A DNA stretch of 64,000 nt from Bacillus methanolicus (GTDB taxonomy: Bacteria; Bacillota; Bacilli; Bacillales; Cytobacillaceae). Both the position numbers and the translations under genes were made by a program. The stretch lies in assembly GCF_028888695.1 (NCBI RefSeq), contig NZ_PNFF01000002.1:62001-126000 (forward strand). Direction: 5' to 3'. The notes below the pieces were generated by a model. That model worked only from the letters and a program-made list of their open reading frames with translations, searched no databases and was not told the DNA's origin. Of the stretch, positions 13,672 through 23,978 are shown in pieces; position 1 is the stretch's first letter, and each line of letters opens with the position of its first letter.

Positions 13672-14622
13672 TTACAATTTGGATATCGGCTCACCCGCAC
13701 GCAATTTTTCGGCGATTTCATCGATTTTTCTTAACCGGTGATTAATGCCCGATTTACTGATTGTTCCGCCAGAAACCATTTCCCCTAATTCCTTTAGCGT
13801 TATATCCTGATGGGCAATCCGAAGTTCAGCTATTTCCCTCAATTTTTCTGGCAACACGTGTAGCCCGACTGTTTGGTCAATGAAACGAATATTTTCCACT
13901 TGCCTAAGAGCGGCTCCGATTGTTTTATTTAAGTTAGCTGTTTCACAATTGACGAGGCGGTTCACCGAATTTCTCATATCCCTGACGATCCGGATATCCT
14001 CGAATCTTAATAAGGCATTATGGGCGCCGATAATGTTCAGAAATTCGGTAATTTTTTCTGCTTCTTTTAAATACGTAATAAATCCTTTTTTGCGTTCAAG
14101 TGTTTTGCTGTTAAGGTCAAACGTATTCATCAGTTCAGATAATGAGTCATTATGCTCTTTATATAATGAAAAGATTTCTAGGTGATAGGAAGAGGTCTCA
14201 GGATTATTCACCGATCCTCCGGCAAGGAAAGCCCCTCTCAGATAAGAGCGCTTACAACATTTCTTTTTTACAAGTTCTTCGGATATATCATGAACAAATG
14301 TAAAGCCTTCTCCTAATATTTTTAAGTCTTCTAATATGTCTTTTGCCTTGTCCGATAGCCGAACAATGTATACATTATTCTTTTTCAAACGCATTTTCTT
14401 GCGGACAAGAAGTTCGATTTGAGCATTGTAGCTTCGTTTGATTAATATATAAATTCTTCTTGCGATCGCTGCATTTTCAGTTTGAATATCAACTACGAGC
14501 TTTCGATTGGAAAAAGAAAGTGATCCATTCATTCGAATTAACGCGGATAGCTCCGCTTTTGCGCAGCAATCCTTTATTTCAAGATTGGTTAATTCTTTTT
14601 TCGTTTCCGAAGCGAAAGACAT
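13672..14622 (-). CDS. whiA: DNA-binding protein WhiA
   Basis: Homing-endonuclease-like DNA-binding protein (LAGLIDADG-derived N-terminal half, C-terminal HTH) that in Bacilli affects Z-ring formation and chromosome segregation. The 316 residues closely match B. subtilis YvcL/WhiA: the N-terminal [15 protein letters not shown], the central [20 protein letters not shown] and the C-terminal [24 protein letters not shown] can be read. ATG 14622 follows GGAGGTGA with eight-base spacing and matches the family start. It is the fourth gene of the yvcI-crh operon, 37 bases after glmR. Confidence 0.97.
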   Translation of the reverse strand: MSFASETKKELTNLEIKDCCAKAELSALIRMNGSLSFSNRKLVVDIQTENAAIARRIYILIKRSYNAQIELLVRKKMRLKKNNVYIVRLSDKAKDILEDLKILGEGFTFVHDISEELVKKKCCKRSYLRGAFLAGGSVNNPETSSYHLEIFSLYKEHNDSLSELMNTFDLNSKTLERKKGFITYLKEAEKITEFLNIIGAHNALLRFEDIRIVRDMRNSVNRLVNCETANLNKTIGAALRQVENIRFIDQTVGLHVLPEKLREIAELRIAHQDITLKELGEMVSGGTISKSGINHRLRKIDEIAEKLRAGEPISKL

Positions 14623-14659
14623 CCCCTTCACCTCCATTACAGACAAGCGGTCGCACTAT

Positions 14660-15646
14660 CTAATACGCATTAATTCTCTTTTTAGTTTCATCTATTAATA
14701 TTGAATATAATATTTCTGCCACTTTTTTCGTGTCATGGCGGATGACACCGTTATCAATGCTTACAATTTTACCGTATACAACTTCCAATCCAAGTTCATA
14801 CAATTTTTGCAAATCGTAGCGGACCGGCTGTGCAAGTTCTTCTTTATATCGTTTTTGTATATGAATTGGAATATCTTCATTGTTCACAAGAATGGTATCA
14901 ATAAAAGAGCATTTCATGTGCTCATATATTGCTTTTACATGGTCGCTTGCCGTAAAGTCATGCGTTTCGCCCGCCTGGGTCATAAGATTGCAAATATATA
15001 CTTTTTTCCCTTTTGATCGGCATACTTCATCGCCAAGCTCCGGAACAAGCAAGTTTGGCAGAATGCTTGTATATAAGCTTCCAGGTCCAATGATGATCAT
15101 GTCAGCCTGCCTTATTGCCTGAATCGTTTCCGGCAGCGGTCTTATATTTTCCGGTGTTAAAAAAACCCTTTTAATCCGTTTACCTGAAAACGGGATTTTT
15201 GATTCCCCGGAAACAATTGTTCCGTCTTCCATCTCAGCATGCAAGACAACGCTTTGATTGGCTGCCGGCAACACTTTTCCGCGAACATTTAATACTTTGC
15301 TCATTTCTTGGATGGCATGTACAAAATTGCCTGTAATAGATGTCATTGCAGCAATGATTAGATTACCAAGTGAATGCCCGGAAAGCTCATTTGATGTGTT
15401 AAATCGGTGCTGGAACATTTTCTCAATGAGCGGTTCAACGTCTGATAAGGCCGCAAGTACGTTCCTTATATCACCCGGCGGTGGAATATGCATGTCATCT
15501 CTGAGACGTCCGGAACTCCCTCCGTCATCCGCGACCGTGACAATTGCCGTTATATCAACAGAATATTGTTTTAGTCCGCGCAAGAGAACCGGCAGGCCTG
15601 TTCCACCGCCGATGATGACGATTCTGGGCTGTCTATTCTTGATCAT
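14660..15646 (-). CDS. glmR: Gluconeogenesis/amino-sugar regulator GlmR (YvcK)
   Basis: UDP-GlcNAc-binding protein of the CofD-like family needed for growth on gluconeogenic substrates; in B. subtilis it stimulates GlmS and so directs carbon into wall precursors. The 328 residues show the N-terminal nucleotide-binding loop [42 protein letters not shown] and [16 protein letters not shown]. It overlaps the end of rapZ by four bases (ATGA), so the two are translationally coupled. B. subtilis names it YvcK, recently GlmR. Adjacent rapZ is also an amino-sugar regulator in enteric bacteria. Confidence 0.97.
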   Translation of the reverse strand: MIKNRQPRIVIIGGGTGLPVLLRGLKQYSVDITAIVTVADDGGSSGRLRDDMHIPPPGDIRNVLAALSDVEPLIEKMFQHRFNTSNELSGHSLGNLIIAAMTSITGNFVHAIQEMSKVLNVRGKVLPAANQSVVLHAEMEDGTIVSGESKIPFSGKRIKRVFLTPENIRPLPETIQAIRQADMIIIGPGSLYTSILPNLLVPELGDEVCRSKGKKVYICNLMTQAGETHDFTASDHVKAIYEHMKCSFIDTILVNNEDIPIHIQKRYKEELAQPVRYDLQKLYELGLEVVYGKIVSIDNGVIRHDTKKVAEILYSILIDETKKRINAY

Positions 15647-16536
15647 GTTTTTTTATCCTTTCTCATATCAATATCTCGGTGCGTAATGCGTGTATTGTAC
15701 TCTTTTTCAAAATATTGACCAATGTATTCCGCTATTGCAACCGATCGATGCTGCCCGCCGGTACAGCCAATGGCTACGACAAGCTGCGCTTTTCCTTCCC
15801 GCTTATAATGAGGAAGCATAAAACCGAGCAATTCTGTTACTTTTTCTAAAAACTTTTGCGTTTCACTCCATTTGAGAACATAGCTGGAGACATCTTCGTC
15901 AAGCCCCGTTTTTGGCCTCATATGATCAATATAATGTGGATTTGGCAAAAAGCGGACATCAAATACAAGATCTGCATCAATCGGAAGTCCGTGCTTAAAG
16001 CCAAAAGACATGACATTTACCGTAAAGATCGTCTTTTTATTTGCGGAAAACTCGTTCAAGATTTTCTCCCGAAGCTCCCGCGGCTTCATTTGAGACGTAT
16101 TATAGATTATTTGGGCCCGGCCTTTTAATTCTTCTAACAAATTCCGTTCCAGCTTAATACCTTCAAGGGGAAGACCGGAAGGAGCAAGCGGATGAGAGCG
16201 CCTTGTTTCTTTATAGCGCCTCACTAATGTAGAATCGTCGGCATCAAGGAACAGAATTTGCGGAGTGACCCAAGATGTTTCAGCCAGATCATCGAGCGCT
16301 TTAAAAAGATGGTCAAAGAATTCTCTTCCTCTTAAATCCATCACAAGCGCCACTTTATTCATCTTATTCCCTGATTCCTTCATTAGTTCAAGGAATTTCG
16401 GCAGTAATGTCGGAGGCAAATTGTCGACACAGAAGTAACCAAGATCTTCAAAGCTATGAATCGCAACTGTTTTTCCTGCTCCTGACATTCCCGTAATGAT
16501 GACCATTTGGATATCGTTTGTCGCACCGGTACTCAT
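15643..16536 (-). CDS. rapZ: Nucleotide-binding protein RapZ/YvcJ
   Basis: P-loop protein that hydrolyses GTP/ATP; in E. coli RapZ is an RNase adapter for GlmZ/GlmS control, and in B. subtilis YvcJ affects competence. The 297 residues show the Walker A GMSGAGKT at residues 16-23, the [14 protein letters not shown]-like segment, FGFKHGLP and the C-terminal [16 protein letters not shown] 16536 follows AAGGGGAGAG and matches the B. subtilis N-terminus. It lies 28 bases after the Nudix gene and overlaps glmR. The RNA-adapter role is not established in Bacilli. Confidence 0.96.
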   Translation of the reverse strand: MSTGATNDIQMVIITGMSGAGKTVAIHSFEDLGYFCVDNLPPTLLPKFLELMKESGNKMNKVALVMDLRGREFFDHLFKALDDLAETSWVTPQILFLDADDSTLVRRYKETRRSHPLAPSGLPLEGIKLERNLLEELKGRAQIIYNTSQMKPRELREKILNEFSANKKTIFTVNVMSFGFKHGLPIDADLVFDVRFLPNPHYIDHMRPKTGLDEDVSSYVLKWSETQKFLEKVTELLGFMLPHYKREGKAQLVVAIGCTGGQHRSVAIAEYIGQYFEKEYNTRITHRDIDMRKDKKT

Positions 16537-16564
16537 TTTTCTCTCCCCTTTTATCGGTGTGGTT

Positions 16565-17032
16565 CTAGCTTGGATCAAGCCGATAACTGATCAGCTCGAA
16601 ATCCGGAGTGTATGTAAATGTTCCAAAAATCACGCCTTTACCATGAATCAAATATTCAAGAATATGATAATCACCTGCTGCCATCGGGAGATTCTTAATA
16701 TTATCAAGTTCGTGCCAGGCAAGAATTCCTTCTTCGCTTTGATCTAAATTTACACCATCTGCTTCTGTAGCAAGAAAACTAAACATCATCCACTCAGACA
16801 ACACCCGGTCGCCTTCTTTCATAATAAAAGTGAAAATCCCTTTTATTTTAGGGTTCCGTAAATAAATGCCTGTTTCTTCCCGATACTCGCGTATACAAGA
16901 GTCTTTTACCGATTCACCCGGCTCCATTTTGCCTCCGGGAGCAACCCACCAGTTGCGGCGGGGTTTTTGTAAAAGAAGAACTTTATTATCTTTTAACAGC
17001 ACGCAATTTGTCACCCGCTGCACTTTCGTCAC
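16565..17032 (-). CDS. yvcI: Nudix hydrolase YvcI
   Basis: Nudix (MutT-like) hydrolase of about 155 residues; the substrate of the family member is unknown. The Nudix box is complete: [24 protein letters not shown]. The start is unclear because no ATG fits. GTG 17032 aligns with the B. subtilis YvcI start, GTG 17023 is better placed after GAGGTGA, and TTG 17062 would add ten residues. The first is preferred on homology. It is the first gene of the yvcI-rapZ-glmR-whiA-crh operon. Confidence 0.85.
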   Translation of the reverse strand: MTKVQRVTNCVLLKDNKVLLLQKPRRNWWVAPGGKMEPGESVKDSCIREYREETGIYLRNPKIKGIFTFIMKEGDRVLSEWMMFSFLATEADGVNLDQSEEGILAWHELDNIKNLPMAAGDYHILEYLIHGKGVIFGTFTYTPDFELISYRLDPS

Positions 17033-17165
17033 CTCAATTAAGCCGTACGCCTTTATATGCAATACTTCAACATACTAAAGTTATTTCCTTCTTTTCATTA
17101 TACTATTTTTGTAAATCAGCCACAATGAATACAAATGCTATAATTTCACCAAAAAAAAACAGAAC

Positions 17166-17192
17166 AAAAAAAGAGCACAGGATCACCTGTGC
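17166..17192 (-). terminator. Intrinsic terminator, probably of trxB
   Basis: Minus-strand GCACAGG-TGAT-CCTGTGC stem followed by TCTTTTTTTG. It lies about 200 bases after the trxB stop with no gene in between, so trxB would have a long 3' untranslated part containing the repeat at 17.3 kb. Confidence 0.75.
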
Positions 17193-17298
17193 AGGAATAA
17201 AGGATTATATTTTAAAAGGGGGTCAATTTCTACTTTTATCATACCCAAAGATTATTTCACTTCTGTTACAGGAGAATTAAAACGCAATTACTTTTTTC

Positions 17299-17382
17299 GG
17301 TGCCTGGCCCCTATCGCGGCAACGCGTTAAAGCAGTCGGGGCCAGACCCTCATCGCGTTAATGCGATGAAGGAGTGGCCCCG
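17299..17382. repeat. 39-bp-family repeat, two units, forming a large hairpin
   Basis: Downstream of trxB. Read on the minus strand, GGGGCCAC pairs with TGGCCCC around CATCGCATTAACGCGATG, and a second unit TTTAACGCGTTG plus GGGGCCAGGCACC follows. The modules match the tandem units at 23.1 and 62.0 kb. Confidence 0.7.
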
Positions 17383-17390
17383 TTTGGTTT

Positions 17391-18344
<954 letters not shown>

Positions 18345-18452
18345 TTACACTCCTTTAAAGTAATAGGGTCGAAATTAATAAGATCATGATCCTTATTATT
18401 TCCTATCTACACCTATCCTATAAGACCCAAGTGTTAATGTCCAAAAAATTGC

Positions 18453-19958
18453 TCACCGGAGACAGCTGTTCACCAATTTTATATATTTTTGCAACGTGGA
18501 CAGAGAAACCCCATACTGGCTGGCGATTGATTGCTGCGATTCTTTCTCATCCCGCAATTTATGCCAAATATACTCGATGGCGCCTGCCCATGCTTTCGTA
18601 TTTTTAAGACTAATGTTTGTTTTTGCAGCTTCTGCAAAAACAGAAAACCACAGTAAATAAAGACCGGCTTGTTTTGTTCCAATCGGCTGATGTATTTCAT
18701 ATAAAACTTTTGCAGTTTCATGAGCCATTTTTACAAACCGTCCGCAGGAATGTTCTTCCCTTTCTTTAATAAAACATAAATATTCTTGTTCTAATTCGGA
18801 CAGTTTCGCGTTTGAAACTACTTGTCTAGATGAAAGAATTTCATCTTTTTGGCCGGAAAGAGAAGTTAGGAAAATGGCAAAAAGCCGCTCTTCGATAAAA
18901 TCACTTTCATATTTTTTCAGGATCGAGGCAATATGGTCTTCAAAACCGCTGACCGAAGGCCTTTCCTCATTCCACGGTTCAAGGCCGGCTTTCTCAGGAT
19001 TGAACTCCAATACCTTTTTCCATATATTGCGGGCTGCTTGTTCTCTCCCGGTATAATACGAAGAGATTGACAGCCAATAGTAAAATCCGCCGTCCCCGTC
19101 ATATCCTTGCTTATAAAGCTTCTTAAGCCAGAAATAAGCCAGTTCATATTCGCCGATTAGCGCAAAAGTAGCCCCAAGCTTAAACTGATGCTCACTTGAA
19201 AGCGGTTTAATTTTCGCCAAAACTTCTTTCATTTTTTTTACTTCTTTTGTTTTGCTCTGGTAAAAAGAAAATACTAATTTATTGCAAAGAGCATGTAAAT
19301 TGCCCGGATTTAAACGCAAAACTTCATTTAATATATCCTCGGCTTTTTTGATTTCTCCGAGATAAAAGTATGCGAGCGCAAGGTTATTGTACGCTGACCA
19401 ATATTCCGGATATTCTTTAATTACCCCATTTAATAATTCAATTGCCTTTGGAAAATGGCCTGATTCAAGCAATTCACGAGCCTGTTCTTGTTTAATGATA
19501 AGGTCATCCTCTTCATACAGCTCTTCTCCAAGCCCTTCCGATTCCAAATTCAACAGATAGAGCAAGTCCTCTGCATCTTCCGTAAACTCTCCGTCCTGAT
19601 CTAATTCTAAATAGAGTTTAGCATGGTAGCATGCATCTTTGAAAAATCCGAGATGGGCATAATTATTTGCAAGAAAATAGTGGCATTCCACCATTTCTTC
19701 GTCCAATTCTTCGAGGATAAAGTGCAAAAGACGATTTGAATTTTGGTACTCTCCTAACTCTGTATACACAATCGCCAACTGGCAGGCAATCATCGGCTCG
19801 CCCGGTTCCAGTTGCATGGCCCTGTGCAAATATTTTTTTGCTTTTTGAAAATCACGTCTCTGGTATGCTTTTATCCCCTTTGAGAAATAATACTCCCCTG
19901 TTGGAATAAACGAAAGCAACATTCCCTTTTGATGTCTTGCTTTTGAATCTTTCCCCAT
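18453..19958 (-). CDS. TPR-repeat protein, YvcD type
   Basis: A 501-residue soluble protein made largely of tetratricopeptide repeats. Repeats are visible at about residues 20-55, 60-95, 170-205 (the clear copy YWSAYNNLALAYFYLGEIKKAEDILNEVL) and beyond. The C-terminal end resembles an HTH (QQSIASQYGVSLSTLQKYI), so it may bind DNA or another regulator. ATG 19958 follows GGAGGATTGC; an upstream ATG would add four residues without a ribosome site. The gene corresponds in place to yvcD of B. subtilis. No experimental function is known to me. Confidence 0.85.
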   Translation of the reverse strand: MGKDSKARHQKGMLLSFIPTGEYYFSKGIKAYQRRDFQKAKKYLHRAMQLEPGEPMIACQLAIVYTELGEYQNSNRLLHFILEELDEEMVECHYFLANNYAHLGFFKDACYHAKLYLELDQDGEFTEDAEDLLYLLNLESEGLGEELYEEDDLIIKQEQARELLESGHFPKAIELLNGVIKEYPEYWSAYNNLALAYFYLGEIKKAEDILNEVLRLNPGNLHALCNKLVFSFYQSKTKEVKKMKEVLAKIKPLSSEHQFKLGATFALIGEYELAYFWLKKLYKQGYDGDGGFYYWLSISSYYTGREQAARNIWKKVLEFNPEKAGLEPWNEERPSVSGFEDHIASILKKYESDFIEERLFAIFLTSLSGQKDEILSSRQVVSNAKLSELEQEYLCFIKEREEHSCGRFVKMAHETAKVLYEIHQPIGTKQAGLYLLWFSVFAEAAKTNISLKNTKAWAGAIEYIWHKLRDEKESQQSIASQYGVSLSTLQKYIKLVNSCLR

Positions 19959-20070
19959 GCAATCCTCCAATAATCATTATTAACTTAAATAGTATAACAT
20001 AAGAGCAAGCCGAAAGAGAAGAGGGTGGGCTCGATGGCTACGCACTCCATCGCTTTATTGTTTTACCGCT

Positions 20071-20154
20071 TTAACGTGTCGCGGGCCAGACCCTCAATGC
20101 GTTAACGCGTTAACGGATCGAGGGCCAGACCCTCGTTGAGGGTCCGGCCCCTAT
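20071..20154. repeat. 39-bp-family repeat array at the 3' end of the his operon
   Basis: Three GRGGGYCNGRCCCTC-type palindromic modules (about 20081, 20120 and 20138) alternate with TTTAACGTG and a perfect GCGTTAACGCGTTAACG-like module (20099-20115). The last module abuts the hisI stop. No T-run follows, so it is not a normal terminator. Confidence 0.75.
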
Positions 20155-20801
20155 TTTTCGTGCCGTTTGGACAATACTTTGAGGATTTCTTTGAACGGAA
20201 GCTGCTGTTCTCTTAAAAGCACCAGTAAGTGATAAAGCAAATCAGCGGCTTCCCATTTTAACTCATCCGCATCGCGGTTTTTTGCGGCGATAATGACTTC
20301 TGAAGCTTCTTCACCGACTTTTTTCAGTATCTTATCGACGCCTTTTTCAAACAAATAAGTCGTATAGGCACCTTCCGGGCGTTCCAGCTCCCGCTCTTCA
20401 ATCACCTTTTCAAGAGTTTGCAAGATTTGATAATCCAGCAGACTTCCTTGAGTTTCTCCAGACTCCGCTCCGATTTCCTCGCCTTGATAAAAACTTTCTG
20501 AAAAGCAACTGACAGACCCTGTATGGCATGCCGGCCCGTCAGGTTGAACGAGGACGAGAATGGCGTCTTGATCACAATCATACTTCATTTCGACAATCTT
20601 CTGCGTATTTCCGCTCGTTTCCCCTTTATGCCACAGCTTCTTGCGCGAACGGCTGTAAAACCATGTCTCTCCCGTCTCCATCGTTTTCCTGAGAGATTCG
20701 CGGTTCATATAAGCCAGCGTAAGAACCTCTTTCGTAGACGCATCCTGGACAATCGCCGGAACAAGCCCTTGTTCATCAAATTTAATCGATTCCATGTTCA
20801 T
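20151..20801 (-). CDS. hisI: Bifunctional phosphoribosyl-AMP cyclohydrolase / phosphoribosyl-ATP pyrophosphatase
   Basis: Steps 2 and 3 of histidine synthesis in one protein (HisIE). The N-terminal cyclohydrolase (to about residue 110) has [11 protein letters not shown] and the zinc cysteines in [11 protein letters not shown]. The C-terminal MazG-like pyrophosphatase has [13 protein letters not shown] and [12 protein letters not shown]. The 216 residues are the usual length. It overlaps hisF by four bases (ATGA) and ends the operon next to a repeat array. Confidence 0.97.
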   Translation of the reverse strand: MNMESIKFDEQGLVPAIVQDASTKEVLTLAYMNRESLRKTMETGETWFYSRSRKKLWHKGETSGNTQKIVEMKYDCDQDAILVLVQPDGPACHTGSVSCFSESFYQGEEIGAESGETQGSLLDYQILQTLEKVIEERELERPEGAYTTYLFEKGVDKILKKVGEEASEVIIAAKNRDADELKWEAADLLYHLLVLLREQQLPFKEILKVLSKRHEK

Positions 20802-21559
20802 CGAACATGCACCCCATTCTTTCTTAAAAAGTCCTTCACTTCACTTACAGACGTCTCTTTATAATGAAAAATCGAAGCCGCCAAAGCAGCATCAGCTTTC
20901 CCTTTCAAAAATACTTCGACAAAATGTTCTGCGTTTCCCGCTCCGCCTGATGCGATCACTGGAACACTGACTGCCTCGCTGACTGCTTTTGTTAACGATA
21001 GATCAAAACCATTTTTTTCGCCGTCACTGTCCATGCTCGTCAGCAAAATTTCACCGGCTCCACGCTCAACCGCTTCCTTCGCCCAGTCAACTGCTTCCCA
21101 TTCGGTCAGCTTTCTGCCGCCGTGCGTGTACACCCGCCATGAGCCTAATTCAGGATCATATTTTGCATCAATCGCAACGACGATGCACTGGGAACCGAAA
21201 AAGTCCGCTCCTTCCGTAATTAGAGAAGGATTCAATACAGCCGCGGTATTAAGTGAAACTTTATCAGCACCGGCCCGTAAAATACGCTTCATATCTTCTA
21301 ACGAGTTAATGCCGCCACCGACTGTAAATGGAATCGCCAGTTCCGAGGCAACTGCCTTTACGACTTCGACCATGGTTTTCCGGCCTTCGTGGGATGCACT
21401 AATATCAAGGAAAACAAGCTCATCCGCTCCCTGCTCGTCATAGAACCGAGCCAGTTCGACAGGGTCTCCCGCATCACGGAGTTGAACAAATTGAATCCCT
21501 TTGACAACCCGCCCATCTTTCACATCCAGACATGGAATGATTCGTTTTGTCAGCATCAT
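20798..21559 (-). CDS. hisF: Imidazole glycerol phosphate synthase, cyclase subunit HisF
   Basis: TIM-barrel cyclase that uses ammonia from HisH to form imidazole glycerol phosphate and AICAR. The 253 residues contain the catalytic Asp in [15 protein letters not shown] and VVAIDAK, plus the phosphate loops VGGGI and ASGGAGN. It overlaps both hisA and hisI by four bases. Two consecutive ATG codons mark the start; GAGGTGAATGG precedes them. Confidence 0.98.
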   Translation of the reverse strand: MMLTKRIIPCLDVKDGRVVKGIQFVQLRDAGDPVELARFYDEQGADELVFLDISASHEGRKTMVEVVKAVASELAIPFTVGGGINSLEDMKRILRAGADKVSLNTAAVLNPSLITEGADFFGSQCIVVAIDAKYDPELGSWRVYTHGGRKLTEWEAVDWAKEAVERGAGEILLTSMDSDGEKNGFDLSLTKAVSEAVSVPVIASGGAGNAEHFVEVFLKGKADAALAASIFHYKETSVSEVKDFLRKNGVHVR

Positions 21560-22287
21560 CCATTCACCTCTTTCAGCGCTTCTCTAACGGAAAAGCGCCC
21601 TTCATAAATGGCTTTGCCGACAATCGCGCCGCATACACCTTTCATTGAAAAAGCTTTCAACTTTTGCAAATCCTCAATGGAGCTGACACCGCCTGAAGCA
21701 ATGACACTTTTTCCTGTTTCTTCAGCCATTTCCCGTATGGCATCCAAATTAGGTCCTGATAGCATTCCATCGGTTGCAATATCGGTAAAAATAAACGTTT
21801 CCGCGCCGGCATCAGCAAACCGTTTTCCCAGCTCGACCGCTTTTATTTCGCTTGTATTCAGCCAGCCGTGAGTAGCAACATATCCATTTTTCGCGTCGAT
21901 GCCAACGGCAATGTTTTCACCGTATTTCCGAATCATTTCAATTGCAAACTCCGGATTGGAAACCGCCACGCTCCCGATGATGACTCGCTCCACGCCGTTT
22001 TCCAAATAATGAACAATGTCATTTTCCGTCCGTATGCCCCCGCCTATTTGGACTTTTACCTCCAGTTCACGAGCCGCTTTTATAACAAATTCATCATTAA
22101 CTCGTTTTCCATCCTTCGCGCCGTCAAGATCAACCATATGTATCCATTCCGCACCTTCAGCAGTAAACCGGGCCGCCATTTCAAACGGAGAATCGCTATA
22201 AACCGTCTCTTTTTCATAATCGCCTTGAAGAAGCCGAACGCATTTTCCGCCGCGCATATCAATCGCGGGATAAATAGTAAAAGCCAT
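21556..22287 (-). CDS. hisA: ProFAR isomerase HisA
   Basis: Isomerises the aminoaldose to the aminoketose (step 4) with a TIM barrel related to HisF. The 243 residues show [19 protein letters not shown], the phosphate loops GGGIRT and ASGGVSS, and catalytic Asp in [14 protein letters not shown]. The start 22287 fits the family N-terminus; a longer frame would add 17 odd residues. It is separated from hisH by 100 bases, unlike the tight packing of its downstream neighbours. Confidence 0.97.
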   Translation of the reverse strand: MAFTIYPAIDMRGGKCVRLLQGDYEKETVYSDSPFEMAARFTAEGAEWIHMVDLDGAKDGKRVNDEFVIKAARELEVKVQIGGGIRTENDIVHYLENGVERVIIGSVAVSNPEFAIEMIRKYGENIAVGIDAKNGYVATHGWLNTSEIKAVELGKRFADAGAETFIFTDIATDGMLSGPNLDAIREMAEETGKSVIASGGVSSIEDLQKLKAFSMKGVCGAIVGKAIYEGRFSVREALKEVNG

Positions 22288-22387
22288 TACACCGCCATCC
22301 TTTCCCCTGCCAGCTAAATAAGGTGAAACTTTCACCAATGAGGACTATTTCCCACTAGTTATTACTAAAAAAACACACTGCGGACAG

Positions 22388-23026
22388 TTAACCCACAAAG
22401 CTTAAAGACCCGTTAAGTGTGACAAAATTGCGCAAAAGCTGCATGCCCAATGCCCCGCTTTTTTCAGGATGAAATTGCATTCCATAGACATTCCCTCTCC
22501 CTACTACCGCGGGAACCTTCACGTCATAATCGGTTTCCGCAATCACAACGTTCCGCTCTCCCGGACTGACATAATAAGAGTGGACAAAATAAACAAAACC
22601 ACCTGTTATATTTTCTAAAATTGGAGACGGGGCAGCCAGATTTAGCTTGTTCCACCCCATATGCGGAACTTTATACGTCTCCCCCTGTTCAGTCATTCCA
22701 GGGAAACGGTGGACTTTTCCCGGAAGCAGCGCCAGCCCTTTCGTCAAGCCGTTTTCTTCACTTTCCTCAAAAAGAAGCTGCATGCCAAGGCAAATGCCAA
22801 GCAGAGGCCGGCCGGTTTGGACATACTCTTTTACCAGTTCGGTGAGACCCGACTCATTCAGTCTGGCCATCGCATCCCGAAAAGAGCCGACACCCGGTAA
22901 AATTAACGCACTCGCTTCACGAAGCTCCTGCCGGTCCTCCGATATAAAATAAGATGCACCTAACCGTTCAAGCGCCTTGCTGACACTGAACAAATTCCCC
23001 ATTCCATAATCAATGATGCCGATCAT
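22388..23026 (-). CDS. hisH: Imidazole glycerol phosphate synthase, glutaminase subunit HisH
   Basis: Class I glutamine amidotransferase that feeds ammonia to HisF. The 212 residues contain the nucleophile Cys79 in LLGICLGMQLL and the His-Glu pair in MQFHPEKSG, with the N-terminal IDYGMGNLFSV typical of HisH. AAAGGGG stands upstream of the ATG. It is separated from hisB by 150 bases that carry a tandem repeat and from hisA by 100 bases. Confidence 0.97.
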   Translation of the reverse strand: MIGIIDYGMGNLFSVSKALERLGASYFISEDRQELREASALILPGVGSFRDAMARLNESGLTELVKEYVQTGRPLLGICLGMQLLFEESEENGLTKGLALLPGKVHRFPGMTEQGETYKVPHMGWNKLNLAAPSPILENITGGFVYFVHSYYVSPGERNVVIAETDYDVKVPAVVGRGNVYGMQFHPEKSGALGMQLLRNFVTLNGSLSFVG

Positions 23027-23060
23027 ATATAAAACCCCTTTCGTAAAGCTCCCGGCTTAC

Positions 23061-23158
23061 TTTAACGCATTAACGCAGTGCGGGTCAGACCCTCAACGAT
23101 TTAACGCGTTAACGTAATGCGGGTCTGGCCCTCAATGATTTAACGCGTTAACGTGAAG
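23061..23158. repeat. 39-bp tandem repeat (2.5 units) inside the his operon, hisB-hisH gap
   Basis: Units begin at 23061, 23100 and 23139, exactly 39 bases apart. Each has TTTAACGCRTTAACG followed by a GC-rich palindrome GGGTCTGGCCCTC (or GGGTCAGACCCTC). The third unit is truncated. Confidence 0.9.
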
Positions 23159-23176
23159 ATGGAGCCGCTGATTCAT

Positions 23177-23764
23177 TTATAACATCCCTTTCGTAGACGG
23201 AATCCCTTTTATCCGGGGATCAATCATTGTCGCCTCATCAAGAGCGCGGCCAAGCGCCTTAAAAATCGCTTCGATCATATGGTGCGTGTTTTTCCCATAG
23301 TGTACAATCACATGAAGATTCATCCGTGCCTCAAGCGCAAGTTTCCATAAAAACTCATGTACGAGCTCTGTATCAAAACTTCCTACCTTTTGAGAGGGAA
23401 ACTCAGCGCGTATTTCGAGATGCGGCCGGTTGCTCAAATCGACGACAACTTGAGCGAGAGCTTCATCCATCGGAACAAAAGCATTTCCGTAACGCCGAAT
23501 CCCTTTCTTATCGCCAAGTGCTTCTCGGAGAGCCTGTCCTAAGCATATGCCGATATCTTCTGTTGTATGGTGATCATCAATTTCAATATCACCCTTAGCA
23601 TCAACTGTCAGGTTAAACTGGCCGTGTTTCGTAAACAGGTCGAGCATGTGGGTCATAAACGGCACACCAGTTTCAATGTCCGACTTTCCTTCACCATCGA
23701 TTGCAAACGTTAGCTTAATATCCGTTTCGTTAGTTTTTCGATATACACTTGAGGTTCTTTCCAT
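23177..23764 (-). CDS. hisB: Imidazoleglycerol-phosphate dehydratase
   Basis: Monofunctional dehydratase (step 6) that needs manganese. The 195 residues are the usual length and show the metal-binding DIEIDDHHTTEDIGI and a second HHMIEAIFKALGRAL motif. ATG 23764 follows GGAGG and matches the family N-terminus; the longer frame reads into the upstream 70-bp repeat and was rejected. The gene is flanked on both sides by repeat-filled gaps. Confidence 0.97.
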   Translation of the reverse strand: MERTSSVYRKTNETDIKLTFAIDGEGKSDIETGVPFMTHMLDLFTKHGQFNLTVDAKGDIEIDDHHTTEDIGICLGQALREALGDKKGIRRYGNAFVPMDEALAQVVVDLSNRPHLEIRAEFPSQKVGSFDTELVHEFLWKLALEARMNLHVIVHYGKNTHHMIEAIFKALGRALDEATMIDPRIKGIPSTKGML

Positions 23765-23780
23765 TCTTTTGCCTCCATCA

Positions 23781-23941
23781 CGATTGGTCCTTCGATCTTT
23801 TTTCAACTTCCAGCTAAGCCGCTCGATTGCCAAAAATATTTGTTCCCGACCGGTTGGTCCTTCAATCTTTCTTCAACAACCAGCAAAGTCGCTCGGTTGT
23901 TAAAGGTATTTGGTCTCGACCAGTTAGTCCTTCTATCTTCC
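23781..23941. repeat. 70-bp imperfect tandem repeat between hisD and hisB
   Basis: Two units of exactly 70 bases (23781-23850 and 23851-23920) and the first 21 bases of a third. Shared pieces in order are GGTTGGTCCTTC, ATCTTT-TTCAAC, CCAGC and GTCGCTCG-TTG, then AATATTTG-TC-CGAC. It does not resemble the other repeats in the window. Confidence 0.85.
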
Positions 23942-23978
23942 TCTTCCCGGAAAATTAAATCTGACTGCCACTATTAAA

